From Morganella morganii (GTDB lineage Bacteria > Pseudomonadota > Gammaproteobacteria > Enterobacterales > Enterobacteriaceae), in contig NZ_VKKS01000001.1 in NCBI RefSeq assembly GCF_019402645.1, positions 307,400 to 371,399 on the forward strand: a DNA stretch of 64,000 nt. Direction: 5' to 3'. This document shows, in pieces, positions 1 through 13,727 of this stretch. The notes under the pieces were generated by a model. The model did no database searches. It was not told where the DNA came from and saw nothing but the letters and a program-made list of their open reading frames with translations. Position 1 is the stretch's first letter, and each line of letters begins with the position of its first letter. Position numbers and translations under genes: made by a program.

Positions 1-384
1 CGTAATCCCCTGTTGCTGCACTTCCTGCGGCAGTAACGGCATGGCCAGCTGCAGTTTGTTCTGCACCTGAACCTGGGCAATATCCGGATCGGCGTCAGCT
101 TCAAAGGTCAGCGAGATACTCATGTTACCTGCTGAGTCACTGGTTGAAGACATGTACACCATCTTGTCGATACCGTTCATGTTCTGTTCGATAACCTGGG
201 TTACCGTATTCTGAACCGTCTCGGCATCCGCCCCCGGATAGGTGGCAGAAATTGAAATCGCCGGCGGAGCAACAGTCGGATACTGTGCCACAGGCAGTTT
301 CATGATCGCCAACAGACCTGCAAGCATGGTAATAATGGCTATTACCCATGCAAATATCGGCCTTTCAATAAAAAACTTTGGCAT
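1..384 (-). CDS. acrB: RND multidrug efflux permease AcrB, N-terminal part (runs off the left edge)
   Basis: Only the first 128 codons are in the window. The protein starts [16 protein letters not shown], the typical AcrB start with the first membrane helix, and continues into the porter-domain region ([16 protein letters not shown]). In the family this is the inner-membrane proton/drug antiporter of the AcrAB-TolC tripartite pump. It lies 14 bp downstream of acrA on the same strand, so the two form an operon transcribed leftward from the acrA-acrR intergenic region. The assignment is firm; integrity of the remainder cannot be judged. Confidence 0.95.
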   Translation of the reverse strand, partial: MPKFFIERPIFAWVIAIITMLAGLLAIMKLPVAQYPTVAPPAISISATYPGADAETVQNTVTQVIEQNMNGIDKMVYMSSTSDSAGNMSISLTFEADADPDIAQVQVQNKLQLAMPLLPQEVQQQGIT

Positions 385-398
385 GAATCACTGACTCC

Positions 399-1592
399 TT
401 ATTGGGACTTCTGAGCAGATTCAGTATTTTTCGGCGCAGCCGCCGGCTGTGCATTTAAATCTGCTTCTGTTGCCTTAACGGCAGCACCCGGCTTGATTTT
501 CTGGAAGCCTTCCACAACAACACGTTCGCCGTTATTCACACCGGCGGTAACCAGCCATTTGTTACCATATGCCTGGCCGACAGTGACCGGACGGACTTCG
601 ATTTCATTTTTGGCGTTAACAATGTTAACCACTGCGCCGCCTTTTGCCGTACGGATAACCCCTTCCTGCGGAATCAGGATAGCGTCAGGACGCACACCTT
701 CATCAACACGGGCGCGGACAAACATACCCGGCAGCAGGGATTCCTGCGGGTTAGGGAACACTGCGCGCATGGTGATAGAGCCGGTGGTTTCATCGACAGT
801 CACATCGGAGAATTCCAGATAGCCTTTATGGGTATAATCTTTGTTCTCAGCCGTCACCAGACTGACCGCAATTTTACCCTGTTCTTTATCCACGGCACCG
901 CTGGCGATTTCGTGTTTCAGACGCAGATAATCATCGCTGGACTGAGTCACATCCACATAGATAGGGTCAATCTGCTGAACCAGTGTCAGCGGCTGGGTCT
1001 GACCTGTTGCCACTAATGCACCTTCAGTCACATTTGATTTACCGGACAGACCGGAAATCGGGGAGGTGACTTTGGTGTAGTTCAGGTTGATTTGCGCTGT
1101 CTGAACAGCTGCCTGTGCGGCCTGAACCGCAGCCTGAGCCTGCGCATGTGTGGAGACCGCCTCGTCATAATCCTGGCGGCTGATATAGTTTGTTCCCAGC
1201 AACGGTTTATAGCGGTTCACTGTCAGGCGGGCCAGCTCGGCATTTGCTCTGGCTTTTGCCAGTTCAGCCTGCGCGCTGTTCAGCGTGGCCTGAAAAGGAG
1301 CCGGATCAATTTGATAGAGCGATTCGCCTTCTTTGACGTCACTTCCTTCTTTGTAATTGCGTTTTAAAATAATGCCGCCGACCTGAGGGCGAACTTCCGC
1401 GATGCGGTAAGCAGAAGTTCGTCCCGGCAGTTCCGTGCTCACTGTCAGTGGTGCAGCTTTCAGTGTGACGACTTTAACGTCCGGCGGTGGCATTTCGCCC
1501 CCTTGCTTCTGCTCTTCACCACATCCGGACAGCAGAAAGCTCCCGGACAGAACGAGCATCGCCAGAGGTAGAACGCCTCTGTTTTTTCGCAT
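399..1592 (-). CDS. acrA: Efflux pump periplasmic adaptor AcrA
   Basis: 397 residues, full length for AcrA. The N-terminus is a lipoprotein signal with lipobox LLSGC (Cys24). It is followed by a biotinyl-lipoyl-like half (VRPQVGGIILKRNYKEGSDV), a coiled-coil hairpin rich in Ala/Gln around residues 100-170, the second lipoyl half, and a beta-barrel with membrane-proximal domain. AcrA bridges AcrB in the inner membrane with TolC in the outer membrane. It is divergent from acrR across a 125-bp gap holding a palindrome that fits an AcrR operator, so repression by AcrR is expected. Confidence 0.97.
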   Translation of the reverse strand: MRKNRGVLPLAMLVLSGSFLLSGCGEEQKQGGEMPPPDVKVVTLKAAPLTVSTELPGRTSAYRIAEVRPQVGGIILKRNYKEGSDVKEGESLYQIDPAPFQATLNSAQAELAKARANAELARLTVNRYKPLLGTNYISRQDYDEAVSTHAQAQAAVQAAQAAVQTAQINLNYTKVTSPISGLSGKSNVTEGALVATGQTQPLTLVQQIDPIYVDVTQSSDDYLRLKHEIASGAVDKEQGKIAVSLVTAENKDYTHKGYLEFSDVTVDETTGSITMRAVFPNPQESLLPGMFVRARVDEGVRPDAILIPQEGVIRTAKGGAVVNIVNAKNEIEVRPVTVGQAYGNKWLVTAGVNNGERVVVEGFQKIKPGAAVKATEADLNAQPAAAPKNTESAQKSQ

Positions 1593-1670
1593 AGTAAACC
1601 TCTATAAAATGTCGATTTTTAACCGGTAAATATGGTTGATTAACTAATAAATCAGCGTGCTATAATACAA

Positions 1671-1688
1671 ACATACACGAATGTATGT
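1671..1688. promoter_or_regulatory. AcrR-type operator palindrome
   Basis: A perfect 7-bp inverted repeat, ACATACA and TGTATGT, is separated by CGAA between the divergent acrA and acrR genes. It closely resembles the known AcrR operator of E. coli, which contains TACATACA and TGTATGTA half-sites. A likely -10 (TATAAT) lies just beside it at 1661-1666. The site would let AcrR repress both acrAB and itself. Binding is inferred from similarity and position. Confidence 0.8.
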
Positions 1689-1717
1689 AAATTAACTTCA
1701 GATGACACAGGCCTTAC

Positions 1718-2365
1718 ATGGCACGAAAAACTAAACAACAGGCCGGAGAGACCCGCCGGCAGATTATTGATGCCGCGTTAACCGCCTTCAGTGAGCAGGG
1801 TGTGTCTGCGACGTCATTAGCGGATATTGCAAAGCAAGCAGGTGTGACCCGTGGTGCGATCTATTGGCACTTCAAAAATAAAGTTGATCTGTTTACTGAA
1901 GTCTGTTCGATAACTGATACGAAAATTGGCTTTATTGAACAAGAGTATCGGGCAAAATACCCGGATAATCCACTTTTAGTGTTTAAGAAAATTTTAATTT
2001 ACATTCTGACGTCAGTGGCATCCGATCCAAAAATGCGGGCTATTCTGAGTATTTCATTTCATAAATGTGAATTCACCGGTGAAATGAGCGAATTAATTAC
2101 CATCAGACAAAATTTATATGCTGCCGAATACTCAAGAATAGAATCCTTCCTGATCGAAAGTGTGGCTCTGGGGCTGCTGCCGTCAACCCTCGACATGCGC
2201 CGTGCGGTAATCATGCTGCGCGGGATGATTACCGGGCTGTTAGAAAACTGGCTCTTTTCAAGTGAGAGTTTTAATATTAGCGGGCAGGCTGAATATTTGG
2301 TTGACGGTTATCTGGATATGTTAATGCTCAGTAAAAATATGCAACTACCGCCGGCAGACGCCTGA
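1718..2365 (+). CDS. acrR: TetR-family repressor of acrAB
   Basis: 215 residues, the family length. The N-terminal TetR helix-turn-helix is clear at about residues 33-60 (TSLADIAKQAGVTRGAIYWH). The C-terminal all-helical ligand domain ends with a short non-conserved tail. It sits divergently from acrAB with a shared palindromic operator, the classic arrangement for AcrR, which releases DNA on binding drugs. The start ATG at 1718 directly precedes the conserved MARKTKQQ start. Confidence 0.95.
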   Translation: MARKTKQQAGETRRQIIDAALTAFSEQGVSATSLADIAKQAGVTRGAIYWHFKNKVDLFTEVCSITDTKIGFIEQEYRAKYPDNPLLVFKKILIYILTSVASDPKMRAILSISFHKCEFTGEMSELITIRQNLYAAEYSRIESFLIESVALGLLPSTLDMRRAVIMLRGMITGLLENWLFSSESFNISGQAEYLVDGYLDMLMLSKNMQLPPADA

Positions 2366-2402
2366 TTTACATTTAATAACATCAACCTTAAGGATATCAT
2401 GT

Positions 2403-2756
2403 ATGAAGCCTGTATTAATTATTGCCAACGGCGCTGCATATGGCAGTGAATCTTTATTTAATGCGCTGCGTCTGGCGATAGCAATTAAAGAGCAGGACAG
2501 TCAGGTGCCGATGAATGTTTTCCTGATGTCAGATGCGGTGGTGGCAGGGCTGCGCGGCCAGCAACCGAAAGAAGGCTATAATCTGAAACAGATGCTGGAG
2601 ATCTTACTGGCACAAAAAACGGCGATTAAGCTGTGCAAAACCTGCACCGATGCCCGCGGTATCACCGGGCTTCCGCTGGTGGACGGTGTGGAGATCGGAA
2701 CACTGGCCGAACTGGCACAGTGGTCACTGGATGCAGAAAAAATTATTACCTTTTAA
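2403..2756 (+). CDS. DsrE/YchN-family small sulfur-relay-like protein
   Basis: 117 residues forming one DsrE-like alpha/beta domain: start KPVLIIANGAAYGSE, central FLMSDAV, and a Cys-containing stretch KLCKTCTDARGI near residue 80 that resembles the cysteine region of DsrE/DsrF/YchN proteins. Members are cytosolic, often oligomeric, and some relay persulfide sulfur; the role of this one is unknown. It follows acrR by 37 bp, so cotranscription is possible. The ATG at 2399 is out of frame; 2403 is the working start. An E. coli-type locus does not carry this gene between acrR and mscK, so it is a local addition. Confidence 0.75.
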   Translation: MKPVLIIANGAAYGSESLFNALRLAIAIKEQDSQVPMNVFLMSDAVVAGLRGQQPKEGYNLKQMLEILLAQKTAIKLCKTCTDARGITGLPLVDGVEIGTLAELAQWSLDAEKIITF

Positions 2757-2798
2757 TCAGATAACCTGAAGCAGACAGCCGGGGAAGGGCAGATACAG

Positions 2799-5700
2799 GT
2801 GGATATTATTATGAAGCAAATCAGCCGTGTCCCGGCTTCCGGCCTGCTGAGGCAGATTTTCCTCCGTCTTTTTACCTGTTTTCTGTTTTTGCTGCCGGTG
2901 CTTGTTCAGAACAACGCAGTGGCGGCTGTACAGGATATTCCTGACCGCAACACTATTCAGACCGAACTCAATGCCCTGAACAACCGCAAAGAACAGACTG
3001 CCGGTGATAAGCTGTCCGTGCAGGATTTGGAGCGGGCGCTGGTGTTTTATGACAATCTTGATGCCCTGAAAGAGAAATCACAGGCATTGAAAAAACGGGT
3101 GGATGAAGCCCCGAAACTGTCAGAACAGGTCACACTGAAATTAACGCAGATTAAATCATTAACCGATGAAGGTCTGGCGGAATACCGGGCTTCGATTGAA
3201 CATCTGCCGCTTTCGCAACTGGAACAGAAGCTTAACAGTACCCTCGAAGCGTTGCAGACAGCACAGAATAACCTCTCTTCCTATAATAGTGATCTGATTG
3301 CTCTCCAGACCCAGCCGGAACGTGCGCAGAATATTATGTATGCCAATGTGCAGCGCCTGCAGCAGATCCGCGTTCAGCTGAATGATTCGATGGCCGCTCA
3401 GAAAGTGCTGCGGCCGACCGAAACTGAAGCCCTTCAGGTGGAGCAGTATTACTTACAGCAGCAGATTGATTACCAGAAACGGGCGCTGCAGTCGAACACT
3501 CAGTTACAGAATCTGCTTCAGGTGCAGCGTGATTATGTGGTGGAACGCATCAAACAGCTGGAAAGCAATATTGATGTGATTCAGGAAACCGTCAGCGGCA
3601 AACGACTGGATTACTCTGAAGAAGCGGCGAAAGAGGCGCAGAGTTCAGATGATACCCAGCGCAATATGCAGGATGATCCGCTGGTGCAGCGTGAAATTGC
3701 TCTGAACCATGATTTAAGTGAAAAACTGGTCGCTGCCACCCGTGATAATAATCAGCTGGTACAGCGTACAATCAAGGTCCGCAGTATTCTTGACCGCGCG
3801 CTGCAATCCGAGCGGAACCTCAAAGAGCAGATTACCGTGCTGCGCGGCAGCCTGCTGCTCTCCCGTATCCTGTTTAAAGAGCAGATCGATTTACCGCCGG
3901 ATCTGCTGATTAAAGATTTACCGGACAGAATTGCGGACATGCGCCTGGAACAGTTTGAAATCAACCAGCAGCGCGACGAGCTTTATCAGCCGGACAGCTT
4001 TGTCAGCACTATTATTGCTGAGTATGCCAAAACTCATGATATGCAGGTGACCGAAGCAGAACTGCGGGCACAGAAACATGCGCTGATGCAGGTGGTGTCT
4101 GTCCGCCGGGATCTGCTGGATCAGCTTAATACCCAGATGGGGAACCAGATTTCCCAGGCCATTAACCTGCAACTGGATCAGACTCAGCTGGTCACCGTGG
4201 TGGCATCACTGGAGAAAACCCTTGCGCAGCAGATTTTCTGGGTCAACAGTAACAAACCGGTAAACCTGGCCTGGTTTCAGTCTTTCCCGGGCGCGGCCAA
4301 ACAGGAACTGACGTCACTGGATCTGAACTGGTCACTGCAAAGCCTGATCAACGGTTTTGCCGATTCACTCTTGATCACGGTTCCGCTGCTGATTATTGCG
4401 CTGCTGCTGCGTTTCGGTACCAAGAATATTGATACCAAACTGGCTGAAATTAATGCTGATGTCGGCCGGCTGAAAAAAGACCGCCAGATGTACACACCGA
4501 TGGCGCTGGGGCTGATGCTGATTAAAACCCTGCCGTCCTCATTATTTGTGATTGCCTTCGGGTATTTCTGTCTGAAAACCGGGAGTGCGGATTCCGCACT
4601 GATGTGGACCATTTCCCGCCAGCTGGCGCTCTTCTGGGTGCTGTTCGAGTGGAGCTACCGGATTATGAAACCGGAAGGGATTGCCGTCACGCATTTCGGG
4701 ATTGCTCCCGGAATTTGCCGTACCGCCCGCCGCCGGCTGGTACGCCTGACACTGCCGCTGCTGCCGATTATGCTGTGGGCGGCTTACGGAATGGAATACC
4801 CGCTGCGTCTGGTGGATGATGTGATAGGCCAGCTGGTGGTACCGGTGGCACTGGTATTTGTCTTTGCATTCACACTGCCGTTCTGTATTGAGATCTGGCG
4901 CGAGAAGGGCTCTCACCTGGTGCGGGCTTTCCTGCTGACCTTGCTGACTTTCTCCCCGCTGATACTGGTGGTGCTGGTCGGGCTGGGCTATTACTACACA
5001 GCGCTGCGTCTGAGCAGCCGCTGGATAGACAGCCTCTATCTTCTGCTGCTGTGGTATATCGTGTATCACACCAGTCTGCGCGGCCTCGCACTGGCGGCGC
5101 GGCGTCTGACATATCAGCGCGCGCTGGCCCGCCGTCAGAAACAGCAGGTTCAGCATAAAGAGCAACATGACGGGGATGATGTCCCGGATGTGATTGTGGA
5201 AGAGCCGCCGATGTCGATGGAGCTGATCAACCAGCAGTCACTGCGACTGACCTCGATGGTGCTGTTTATTGTCTTCGCCGCTGCGTTCTACAGCATATGG
5301 TCTGATTTTATTACTATCTTCTCCTTCTTTGACAGTATCACGCTGTGGCATTACAACGTTGATACCGCGCTGGGGAATGTGGTGGAGGCGGTTACTCTCG
5401 GGGATCTGATCCTGTCGGTGCTGATTATGGTGGTTTCCTGGATAATGATGCGCAACCTGCCCGGTCTGCTGGAGGTACTGGTGCTCTCGCGGCTTTCGCT
5501 GCGCCAGGGGACCTCGTATGCCATTACCACTATTCTGACTTACCTGATTATCGGGATAGGGACGATTGCCGCATTCGGCACCCTCGGGGTGTCGTGGGGG
5601 AAATTACAGTGGCTGGCGGCAGCCTTAACCTTCGGCCTCAGCTTCGGGTTACAGGAAATCTTCGCCAACTTTGTCTCGGGTATCATTATCCTGTTCGAGC

Positions 5701-6221
5701 GCCCGATCCGTATTGGCGATACCGTTACTATCGGCACCTTCTCAGGTACGGTTAACAAAATCCGCATCCGTGCGACCACGGTGATTGATTTTGACCGCAA
5801 AGAAGTCATTATCCCGAACAAAGCCTTTATGACCGAGCGCCTGACCAACTGGTCACTCTCTGATACCGTGACGCGGATTGTGATTAATGTCGGTGTGGCT
5901 TACGGTTCGGATCTGGCGAAAGTGAAAGAGGTCCTGCTGAAAGCGGCCACGGATAACCCGAAAGTGATGACCGACCCGGCACCGGGCGTGTATTTCACCG
6001 AGTTTGGTGCCAGCAGTCTCGATCACCAGCTGCGTTTCTATGTGCGCACCATCGGTGACCGCAGTGCCACTACGGATGAGGTGAACCGCGCGATTGACCG
6101 GATGGCGCGTGAAAACGATATTAATATTGCTTTCAACCAGCTGGAAGTGTATCTCCACGATCAGAACAGCGGCAAAGAAGTGCAGGTACAGGGAAAGAAT
6201 GACGGCGCTCAGCCGGCCTGA
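2799..6221 (+). CDS. mscK: Potassium-dependent mechanosensitive channel MscK (KefA)
   Basis: 1140 residues from GTG 2799; an ATG at 2811 preceded by AGGTGGAT is an equally good start. Layout: export signal, a long periplasmic helical/coiled-coil domain to about residue 490, a series of membrane helices, then the C-terminal MscS core with pore helix ([16 protein letters not shown], about residues 944-960), the [12 protein letters not shown] beta domain and the cytoplasmic vestibule. In the family it opens under membrane tension to release solutes and is sensitive to external K+. Its 3' end overlaps the opposing ybaM by 13 bp. Confidence 0.95.
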   Translation: MDIIMKQISRVPASGLLRQIFLRLFTCFLFLLPVLVQNNAVAAVQDIPDRNTIQTELNALNNRKEQTAGDKLSVQDLERALVFYDNLDALKEKSQALKKRVDEAPKLSEQVTLKLTQIKSLTDEGLAEYRASIEHLPLSQLEQKLNSTLEALQTAQNNLSSYNSDLIALQTQPERAQNIMYANVQRLQQIRVQLNDSMAAQKVLRPTETEALQVEQYYLQQQIDYQKRALQSNTQLQNLLQVQRDYVVERIKQLESNIDVIQETVSGKRLDYSEEAAKEAQSSDDTQRNMQDDPLVQREIALNHDLSEKLVAATRDNNQLVQRTIKVRSILDRALQSERNLKEQITVLRGSLLLSRILFKEQIDLPPDLLIKDLPDRIADMRLEQFEINQQRDELYQPDSFVSTIIAEYAKTHDMQVTEAELRAQKHALMQVVSVRRDLLDQLNTQMGNQISQAINLQLDQTQLVTVVASLEKTLAQQIFWVNSNKPVNLAWFQSFPGAAKQELTSLDLNWSLQSLINGFADSLLITVPLLIIALLLRFGTKNIDTKLAEINADVGRLKKDRQMYTPMALGLMLIKTLPSSLFVIAFGYFCLKTGSADSALMWTISRQLALFWVLFEWSYRIMKPEGIAVTHFGIAPGICRTARRRLVRLTLPLLPIMLWAAYGMEYPLRLVDDVIGQLVVPVALVFVFAFTLPFCIEIWREKGSHLVRAFLLTLLTFSPLILVVLVGLGYYYTALRLSSRWIDSLYLLLLWYIVYHTSLRGLALAARRLTYQRALARRQKQQVQHKEQHDGDDVPDVIVEEPPMSMELINQQSLRLTSMVLFIVFAAAFYSIWSDFITIFSFFDSITLWHYNVDTALGNVVEAVTLGDLILSVLIMVVSWIMMRNLPGLLEVLVLSRLSLRQGTSYAITTILTYLIIGIGTIAAFGTLGVSWGKLQWLAAALTFGLSFGLQEIFANFVSGIIILFERPIRIGDTVTIGTFSGTVNKIRIRATTVIDFDRKEVIIPNKAFMTERLTNWSLSDTVTRIVINVGVAYGSDLAKVKEVLLKAATDNPKVMTDPAPGVYFTEFGASSLDHQLRFYVRTIGDRSATTDEVNRAIDRMARENDINIAFNQLEVYLHDQNSGKEVQVQGKNDGAQPA

Positions 6222-6373
6222 TCCCCCTCAGTATCGCACAGTTTGTTTTCATAATCGCGGCGGACAATCTGTAACGCCGCGAGCACGGTTTCGGCCGGGA
6301 TGTGGTTTTCTTCCAGCAGGCAGATAAGATCCACCGCCAGTTTTACCTCATCAGGAGCATTTTCAAGACTCAT
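6209..6373 (-). CDS. ybaM: YbaM, DUF2496 small protein
   Basis: 54 residues, found by reading the minus strand between mscK and priC. It begins [17 protein letters not shown] and is nearly colinear with E. coli YbaM, which occupies the same place between mscK and priC. Function unknown; no membrane segment or motif is visible. It is convergent with mscK (13-bp overlap) and lies 18 bp downstream of priC on the same strand, so it is probably cotranscribed with priC. Confidence 0.85.
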   Translation of the reverse strand: MSLENAPDEVKLAVDLICLLEENHIPAETVLAALQIVRRDYENKLCDTEGDQAG

Positions 6374-6391
6374 GGGGTATCCGGTATCTGA

Positions 6392-6937
6392 TTAAAATTC
6401 GGTGCCGTCGTGGCGTTCAATCTGCCGTTCAATGCGCTGTAAAGCCTGACGGCAGCGGACAAGGCGTCCGGCCAGTGCCGCCAGTTCTTTCTGTAGCTTT
6501 TGCTGTTCGGCAAAAGTTTGTGCGCGGCCGAGTGCCAGCTCGCGGTCATCGGTCATTTGTGCCAGACGGCGCTCATAATCCTGATGCTGTGCCAGACGCT
6601 GATACAGATCAACCCGGCTGTCCTGTTTGACATAGCTTTGCTCTTTTTGCCGCAGCGGCTGAGTGGCGGCTTCGCGGTTCAGTGCCGCAATCTGGGCGAC
6701 AATCTTTTCTGCCAGAAAGCGTACCTGTTCGGTCCGGTTTTCATCCGCGCACTGTTCAAGCTGATCGGTATGGTGCAGTAATTCATCCATACACAGGCGC
6801 AGGGTTTTATTACGGGCGGCGAACAGGGTATCATCGAAGCGGCGCTGGCTCAGTTCCCGGTCTGCTATCGGGGCGATCCGGGGTTCCAGCGCGCTGATTT
6901 TCTGCCGCAGCGCCTGTAACAATTGTCTGGTGTTCAT
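6392..6937 (-). CDS. priC: Primosomal replication protein PriC (N'')
   Basis: 181 residues from the ATG at 6937 (MNTRQLLQALRQKISAL); an upstream in-frame ATG at 7012 would add 25 poorly conserved residues and is unlikely. The protein is highly helical and rich in Arg, Gln and Leu, as expected for PriC, which reloads the DnaB helicase at stalled forks through SSB contact. Gene order mscK-ybaM-priC-apt matches E. coli except that ybaN is absent. Confidence 0.9.
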   Translation of the reverse strand: MNTRQLLQALRQKISALEPRIAPIADRELSQRRFDDTLFAARNKTLRLCMDELLHHTDQLEQCADENRTEQVRFLAEKIVAQIAALNREAATQPLRQKEQSYVKQDSRVDLYQRLAQHQDYERRLAQMTDDRELALGRAQTFAEQQKLQKELAALAGRLVRCRQALQRIERQIERHDGTEF

Positions 6938-7100
6938 AATCCGCCTCAGTGAAATGTGCCCCAGGTCATAGTTACAGAAGCATTTTTTAGTCTGTTTGAT
7001 ATAAAACAACAAATAATCGTCAAAGTCACGGGATACGGTTGCAATTTCCCCCTGATTTGCATAGATTCTGAGGTTTCGTGTTATCTCTATGGCACCTATT

Positions 7101-7652
7101 ATGAGCGCAACTGCTGAACAACTGCAATTTATTAAAGAAAGTATCCGGACTATCCCTGACTATCCGAAGGAAGGGGTACTGTTTCGCGATATCACCACAT
7201 TACTGGCCAATCCGGAAGCATATCGTCTGACGATTGATATGCTGGTGGAACATTTCGCAGACAAAGGGATCACCAAAGTCGTGGGCACTGAAGCCCGCGG
7301 ATTCTTATTCGGCGCACCGGTTGCGTTACGTCTGGGTGTCGGCTTTGCGCCGGTCCGCAAAAAAGGGAAATTACCGTGTGATACCCTCAGCGAGACCTAT
7401 GATCTGGAATACGGCACTGATACCCTGGAGATGCACAAAGACAGCATCAGCAGCGGTGACAATGTGCTGGTTGTTGATGACCTGCTGGCTACCGGCGGTA
7501 CGGTGAATGCAACCATCCGTCTTATTCGCCGTCTGGGCGGTGAAGTGCATGAAGCGGCCTTTATTATCGGCCTGCCGGATCTCGGCGGCGCGGAACGCCT
7601 TGAAGCGGAAGGTGTGCACAGCTTCTGTCTGCTGGAATATGCCGGCGGCTGA
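7101..7652 (+). CDS. apt: Adenine phosphoribosyltransferase
   Basis: 183 residues from ATG 7101 ([18 protein letters not shown]); the in-frame ATG at 7089 gives four extra residues. The PRPP-binding loop [13 protein letters not shown] is at about residues 122-134 and the conserved [14 protein letters not shown] segment is present. The enzyme converts adenine plus PRPP to AMP in purine salvage in the cytosol. Full length and intact; it precedes dnaX by about 95 bp, as in E. coli. Confidence 0.97.
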   Translation: MSATAEQLQFIKESIRTIPDYPKEGVLFRDITTLLANPEAYRLTIDMLVEHFADKGITKVVGTEARGFLFGAPVALRLGVGFAPVRKKGKLPCDTLSETYDLEYGTDTLEMHKDSISSGDNVLVVDDLLATGGTVNATIRLIRRLGGEVHEAAFIIGLPDLGGAERLEAEGVHSFCLLEYAGG

Positions 7653-7679
7653 GTCTCTCCCGGTATTAAACGCAAACTC

Positions 7680-7703
7680 AGCCTCGCCCATTGTGGTGAG
7701 GCT
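7680..7703 (+). other. Hairpin between apt and dnaX
   Basis: A 9-bp stem, AGCCTCGCC paired with GGTGAGGCT around the loop CATTGT (one G-T or mismatch allowed), lies between the apt stop and dnaX start. There is no T-run, so it is not a clear terminator. It could be an mRNA-processing or attenuating structure; the role is unknown. Confidence 0.4.
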
Positions 7704-7746
7704 GTGGTAGCATGATGGAAAATCATGTTCACTCTCTGCGGAATCC

Positions 7747-10051
<2,305 letters not shown>

Positions 10052-10052
<1 letters not shown>

Positions 10053-10669
10053 TGCAAACCAGTCCGCTTCTTGAAGCACTGATGGACGCTCTGCGCTGCC
10101 TGCCGGGCGTCGGGCCGAAATCGGCACAGCGTATGGCGTTTCAGCTGTTACAGCGCGATCGCAGCGGCGGGATGCGTCTGGCACAGGCTCTGACCCGTGC
10201 GATGTCGGAAATCGGCCACTGCCGCGACTGCCGGACCTTTACCGAGCAGGAGCAGTGTACTATCTGCGCCAACCCGCGCCGTCAGCAGACCGGCCTTATC
10301 TGTGTGGTGGAAAGCCCGGCCGATATTCACGCTATCGAGCAGACAGGGCAGTTCTCCGGCCGTTACTTTGTGCTGATGGGACATCTGTCGCCGCTGGACG
10401 GCATCGGCCCGGTGGATATCGGGCTGGATAAACTTGAGGAGCGGCTGGCTCAGGAAACCATCAACGAGGTGATCCTGGCCACCAACCCGACAGTGGAAGG
10501 GGAAGCGACAGCCAACTATATTGCGGAAATGTGTGCGCAGTATGATGTCTCTGCCAGCCGCATCGCCCACGGTGTGCCGGTCGGTGGTGAGCTGGAAATG
10601 GTGGATGGCACGACCTTGTCCCACTCCATCGCCGGGCGTCAGAAAATCCGTTACAACAGCGATTACTGA
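10052..10669 (+). CDS. recR: Recombination mediator RecR
   Basis: 205 residues. It has the helix-hairpin-helix ([14 protein letters not shown], about residues 15-28), a four-cysteine zinc finger (CRDCRTF and CTIC around residues 57-73), the Toprim domain ([11 protein letters not shown] to [11 protein letters not shown]), and the C-terminal Walker-B-like part. RecR acts with RecF and RecO to load RecA on SSB-coated gaps. It overlaps ybaB by one base, and a strong hairpin follows the gene. Confidence 0.97.
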
Positions 10670-10692
10670 CGGCGGTTTTTGCCTGTTATCCG

Positions 10693-10716
10693 GACAGACG
10701 GCCTGTGCCGTCTGTC
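10693..10716 (+). terminator. Hairpin after recR, likely terminator
   Basis: Perfect 10-bp stem GACAGACGGC / GCCGTCTGTC with loop CTGT, followed by ACTTTTCC. The T-run is short, so termination may be partial. It separates the dnaX-ybaB-recR unit from the htpG heat-shock promoter. Confidence 0.6.
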
Positions 10717-10755
10717 ACTTTTCCTCAGAATTATCACAAAAAATTCCCTGTTTGC

Positions 10756-10783
10756 CTTGAAAACCCAAAGACCGGCCCCACCT
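10756..10783 (+). promoter_or_regulatory. Sigma-32 heat-shock promoter of htpG
   Basis: CTTGAAA (10756-10762), a 13-bp spacer and CCCCACCT (10776-10783) match the sigma-32 consensus CTTGAAA / CCCCATNT closely. It lies about 50 bp upstream of the htpG ATG, as expected for a chaperone gene of the RpoH regulon. Confidence 0.85.
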
Positions 10784-10830
10784 GATTTCTATCCCTTTTT
10801 TTTCGTTGATAAGTCAGTCTGAGGTTATTC

Positions 10831-12705
10831 ATGAGTCTGCAAGAACAAGAAACCCGTGGTTTTCAGTCAGAAGTGAAACAGCTTCTGCAGTTAATGATCC
10901 ACTCACTTTATTCCAACAAAGAAATTTTCCTGCGCGAGCTTATCTCCAACGCCTCTGATGCGGCCGATAAACTGCGTTTCCGTGCCTTATCCGACAGTTC
11001 ACTGTATGAAAATGACGGCGATCTGCATGTCCGTCTGTCCGCTGATAAAGAAAAGCGCACCCTGACCATCAGTGATAACGGTATCGGGATGACCCGCGAT
11101 GAGGTCATCGACAACCTGGGCACCATTGCCAAATCCGGCACCAAAGCCTTCCTGGAATCTCTCGGCTCCGACGCGGCAAAAGACAGCCAGCTGATCGGCC
11201 AGTTCGGGGTGGGTTTCTATTCCGCCTTTATCGTGGCGGATAAAGTCACTGTTATCACCCGTGCAGCGGGTGTGCCGTCTGATCAGGCGGTATTCTGGGA
11301 ATCTGAAGGGGAAGGGGATTACTCCATCGCCAAAACCCATAAGGATTCACGCGGAACCGAAATCACCCTGCATTTCCGCGAAGGGGAAGATGAGTTCCTG
11401 GATGACTGGCGCCTGCGCTCCGTTATCGGCAAATATTCTGACCATATTGCGCTGCCGGTGGAAATCGAAAGCAAAAATGAAGAAGACGGCACGGTTATAT
11501 GGGAAAAAATCAACAAAGCTCAGGCACTGTGGACACGTAATAAGAACGACATCAGTGATGAAGAATATAATGAGTTTTACAAGCATCTCTCCCACGATTT
11601 CGCGGATCCGCTGACATGGGCACATAACCGCGTGGAAGGGAAGCAGGAGTACACCAGCCTGCTCTATATCCCGTCTGTGGCGCCGTTTGACCTGTGGCAC
11701 CGCGACCAGCGCCGCGGCCTGAGTCTGTATGTCCAGCGCGTCTTTATCATGGATGACGCGGAGCAGTTCATGCCGAACTATCTGCGTTTTGTGCGCGGCC
11801 TGATAGATTCTAATGATCTGCCGCTGAACGTTTCCCGTGAGATTTTACAGGACAGCGCTGTCACCCGCAGTCTGCGCAGTGCACTGACCAAACGTGTTCT
11901 GCAGATGCTGGAGAAACTGGCCAATAATGATGCTGAAAAATACCAGACATTCTGGCAGCAGTTCGGTCTGGTTCTGAAAGAAGGTCCGGGTGAGGACAAC
12001 ACGAATTCGGAACAGATTGCCAAACTGCTGCGTTTTGCCGGCACCAGAGAAGACAGCTCCGCGCAGACTGTTTCCCTGGCAGATTATGTATCCCGCATGG
12101 CGGAAGGTCAGGAGAAAATCTACTACATCACCGCTGACAGCTATGCGGCAGCGAAAAACAGCCCGCATCTGGAACTGTTCCGTAAGAAAGGCATTGAAGT
12201 GCTGCTGCTCTCCGATCGCATCGATGAGTGGATGATGAATTACCTCAATGAATTTGATGGTAAAACCTTCCAGTCTGTCAGCAAGGCGGATGAATCCCTG
12301 GAAAAACTGGCGGATGAAGATCCGGCAGCGAAAGAAGAAGCGGACAAAGAGCTGGCACCGTTTGTTGAACGTGTGAAAACACTGCTCGGTGACCGTGTGA
12401 AAGAGGTGAAACTGACACACCGTCTGACCTCCACTCCGGCGATTGTTACCACCGATGCGGATGATATGAGCACGCAGATGGCGAAACTGTTTGCCGCAGC
12501 CGGCCAGCAGGCACCGGAAGTGAAATACAACTTTGAGCTGAACCCGGAGCATCCGCTGGTGAAACTGGCAGCAGAGCAGCAGGACGAAAGCCGTTTTGCT
12601 GACTGGATAAATCTGCTGCTCGACCAGGCGCTGTTTGTTGAACGCGGAACCCTCGAAGATCCGAACGAGTTCGTCTCGCGGATGAATAGCCTGTTATTAG
12701 GCTAA
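10831..12705 (+). CDS. htpG: Hsp90-family chaperone HtpG
   Basis: 624 residues, the standard bacterial Hsp90 length. GHKL ATPase motifs are visible: [16 protein letters not shown] and [11 protein letters not shown] in the first 130 residues. The middle domain carries the catalytic loop (NVSREILQ) and a C-terminal dimerisation domain follows. It is a cytosolic ATP-dependent chaperone that works with DnaK. It has its own sigma-32 promoter and a strong terminator. Confidence 0.98.
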   Translation: MSLQEQETRGFQSEVKQLLQLMIHSLYSNKEIFLRELISNASDAADKLRFRALSDSSLYENDGDLHVRLSADKEKRTLTISDNGIGMTRDEVIDNLGTIAKSGTKAFLESLGSDAAKDSQLIGQFGVGFYSAFIVADKVTVITRAAGVPSDQAVFWESEGEGDYSIAKTHKDSRGTEITLHFREGEDEFLDDWRLRSVIGKYSDHIALPVEIESKNEEDGTVIWEKINKAQALWTRNKNDISDEEYNEFYKHLSHDFADPLTWAHNRVEGKQEYTSLLYIPSVAPFDLWHRDQRRGLSLYVQRVFIMDDAEQFMPNYLRFVRGLIDSNDLPLNVSREILQDSAVTRSLRSALTKRVLQMLEKLANNDAEKYQTFWQQFGLVLKEGPGEDNTNSEQIAKLLRFAGTREDSSAQTVSLADYVSRMAEGQEKIYYITADSYAAAKNSPHLELFRKKGIEVLLLSDRIDEWMMNYLNEFDGKTFQSVSKADESLEKLADEDPAAKEEADKELAPFVERVKTLLGDRVKEVKLTHRLTSTPAIVTTDADDMSTQMAKLFAAAGQQAPEVKYNFELNPEHPLVKLAAEQQDESRFADWINLLLDQALFVERGTLEDPNEFVSRMNSLLLG

Positions 12706-12756
12706 AAACAGGCGTTACCGCGCCGGGTTAGCACAATCGCGCATAACCCGCTTAAA

Positions 12757-12792
12757 AACCACATGATTTCATGATGATCATGTGGTTTTTTT
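12757..12792 (+). terminator. Rho-independent terminator of htpG
   Basis: AACCACATGAT and ATCATGTGGTT form an 11-bp stem with a 9-nt loop, followed by a run of T. It lies about 50 bp past the htpG stop. Confidence 0.9.
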
Positions 12793-12889
12793 ATTGAAAT
12801 GAGGAAAAACGAACGGGTGAGTTACCCCGGTTTCCTTGAGTCCGTACCCTGACAAATGGTATGGTAGCTTGTTTTTATCCGAATTATAA

Positions 12890-13561
<672 letters not shown>

Positions 13562-13580
13562 TCCGGCACTTATTTCTGTC

Positions 13581-13606
13581 AGGCAGCCGAACGGCTGCCT
13601 TTTTTT
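13581..13606 (+). terminator. Rho-independent terminator of adk
   Basis: Perfect 8-bp GC-rich stem AGGCAGCC / GGCTGCCT with a GAAC tetraloop, followed directly by seven T. Confidence 0.93.
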
Positions 13607-13658
13607 ATTCCGGGCCGCCAGCGAATCTGCGGACGAAAAGATGAATAACATGGCAGAA

Positions 13659-13677
13659 AAGAATAAGAATCATTATA
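13659..13677. promoter_or_regulatory. Possible Fur box before hemH
   Basis: The right half AATCATTAT matches the Fur consensus half-site exactly; the left half matches weakly (about 14 of 19 positions overall). A second AATCATTCT-like half-site lies about 30 bp on. It is placed in the hemH promoter region, where iron control of the ferrochelatase would make sense. This is an inference from sequence only. Confidence 0.35.
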
Positions 13678-13727
13678 AGCAATACATTACCCTGACAATC
13701 ATTCTCAGTTGCTGACAGGATTTTCTG

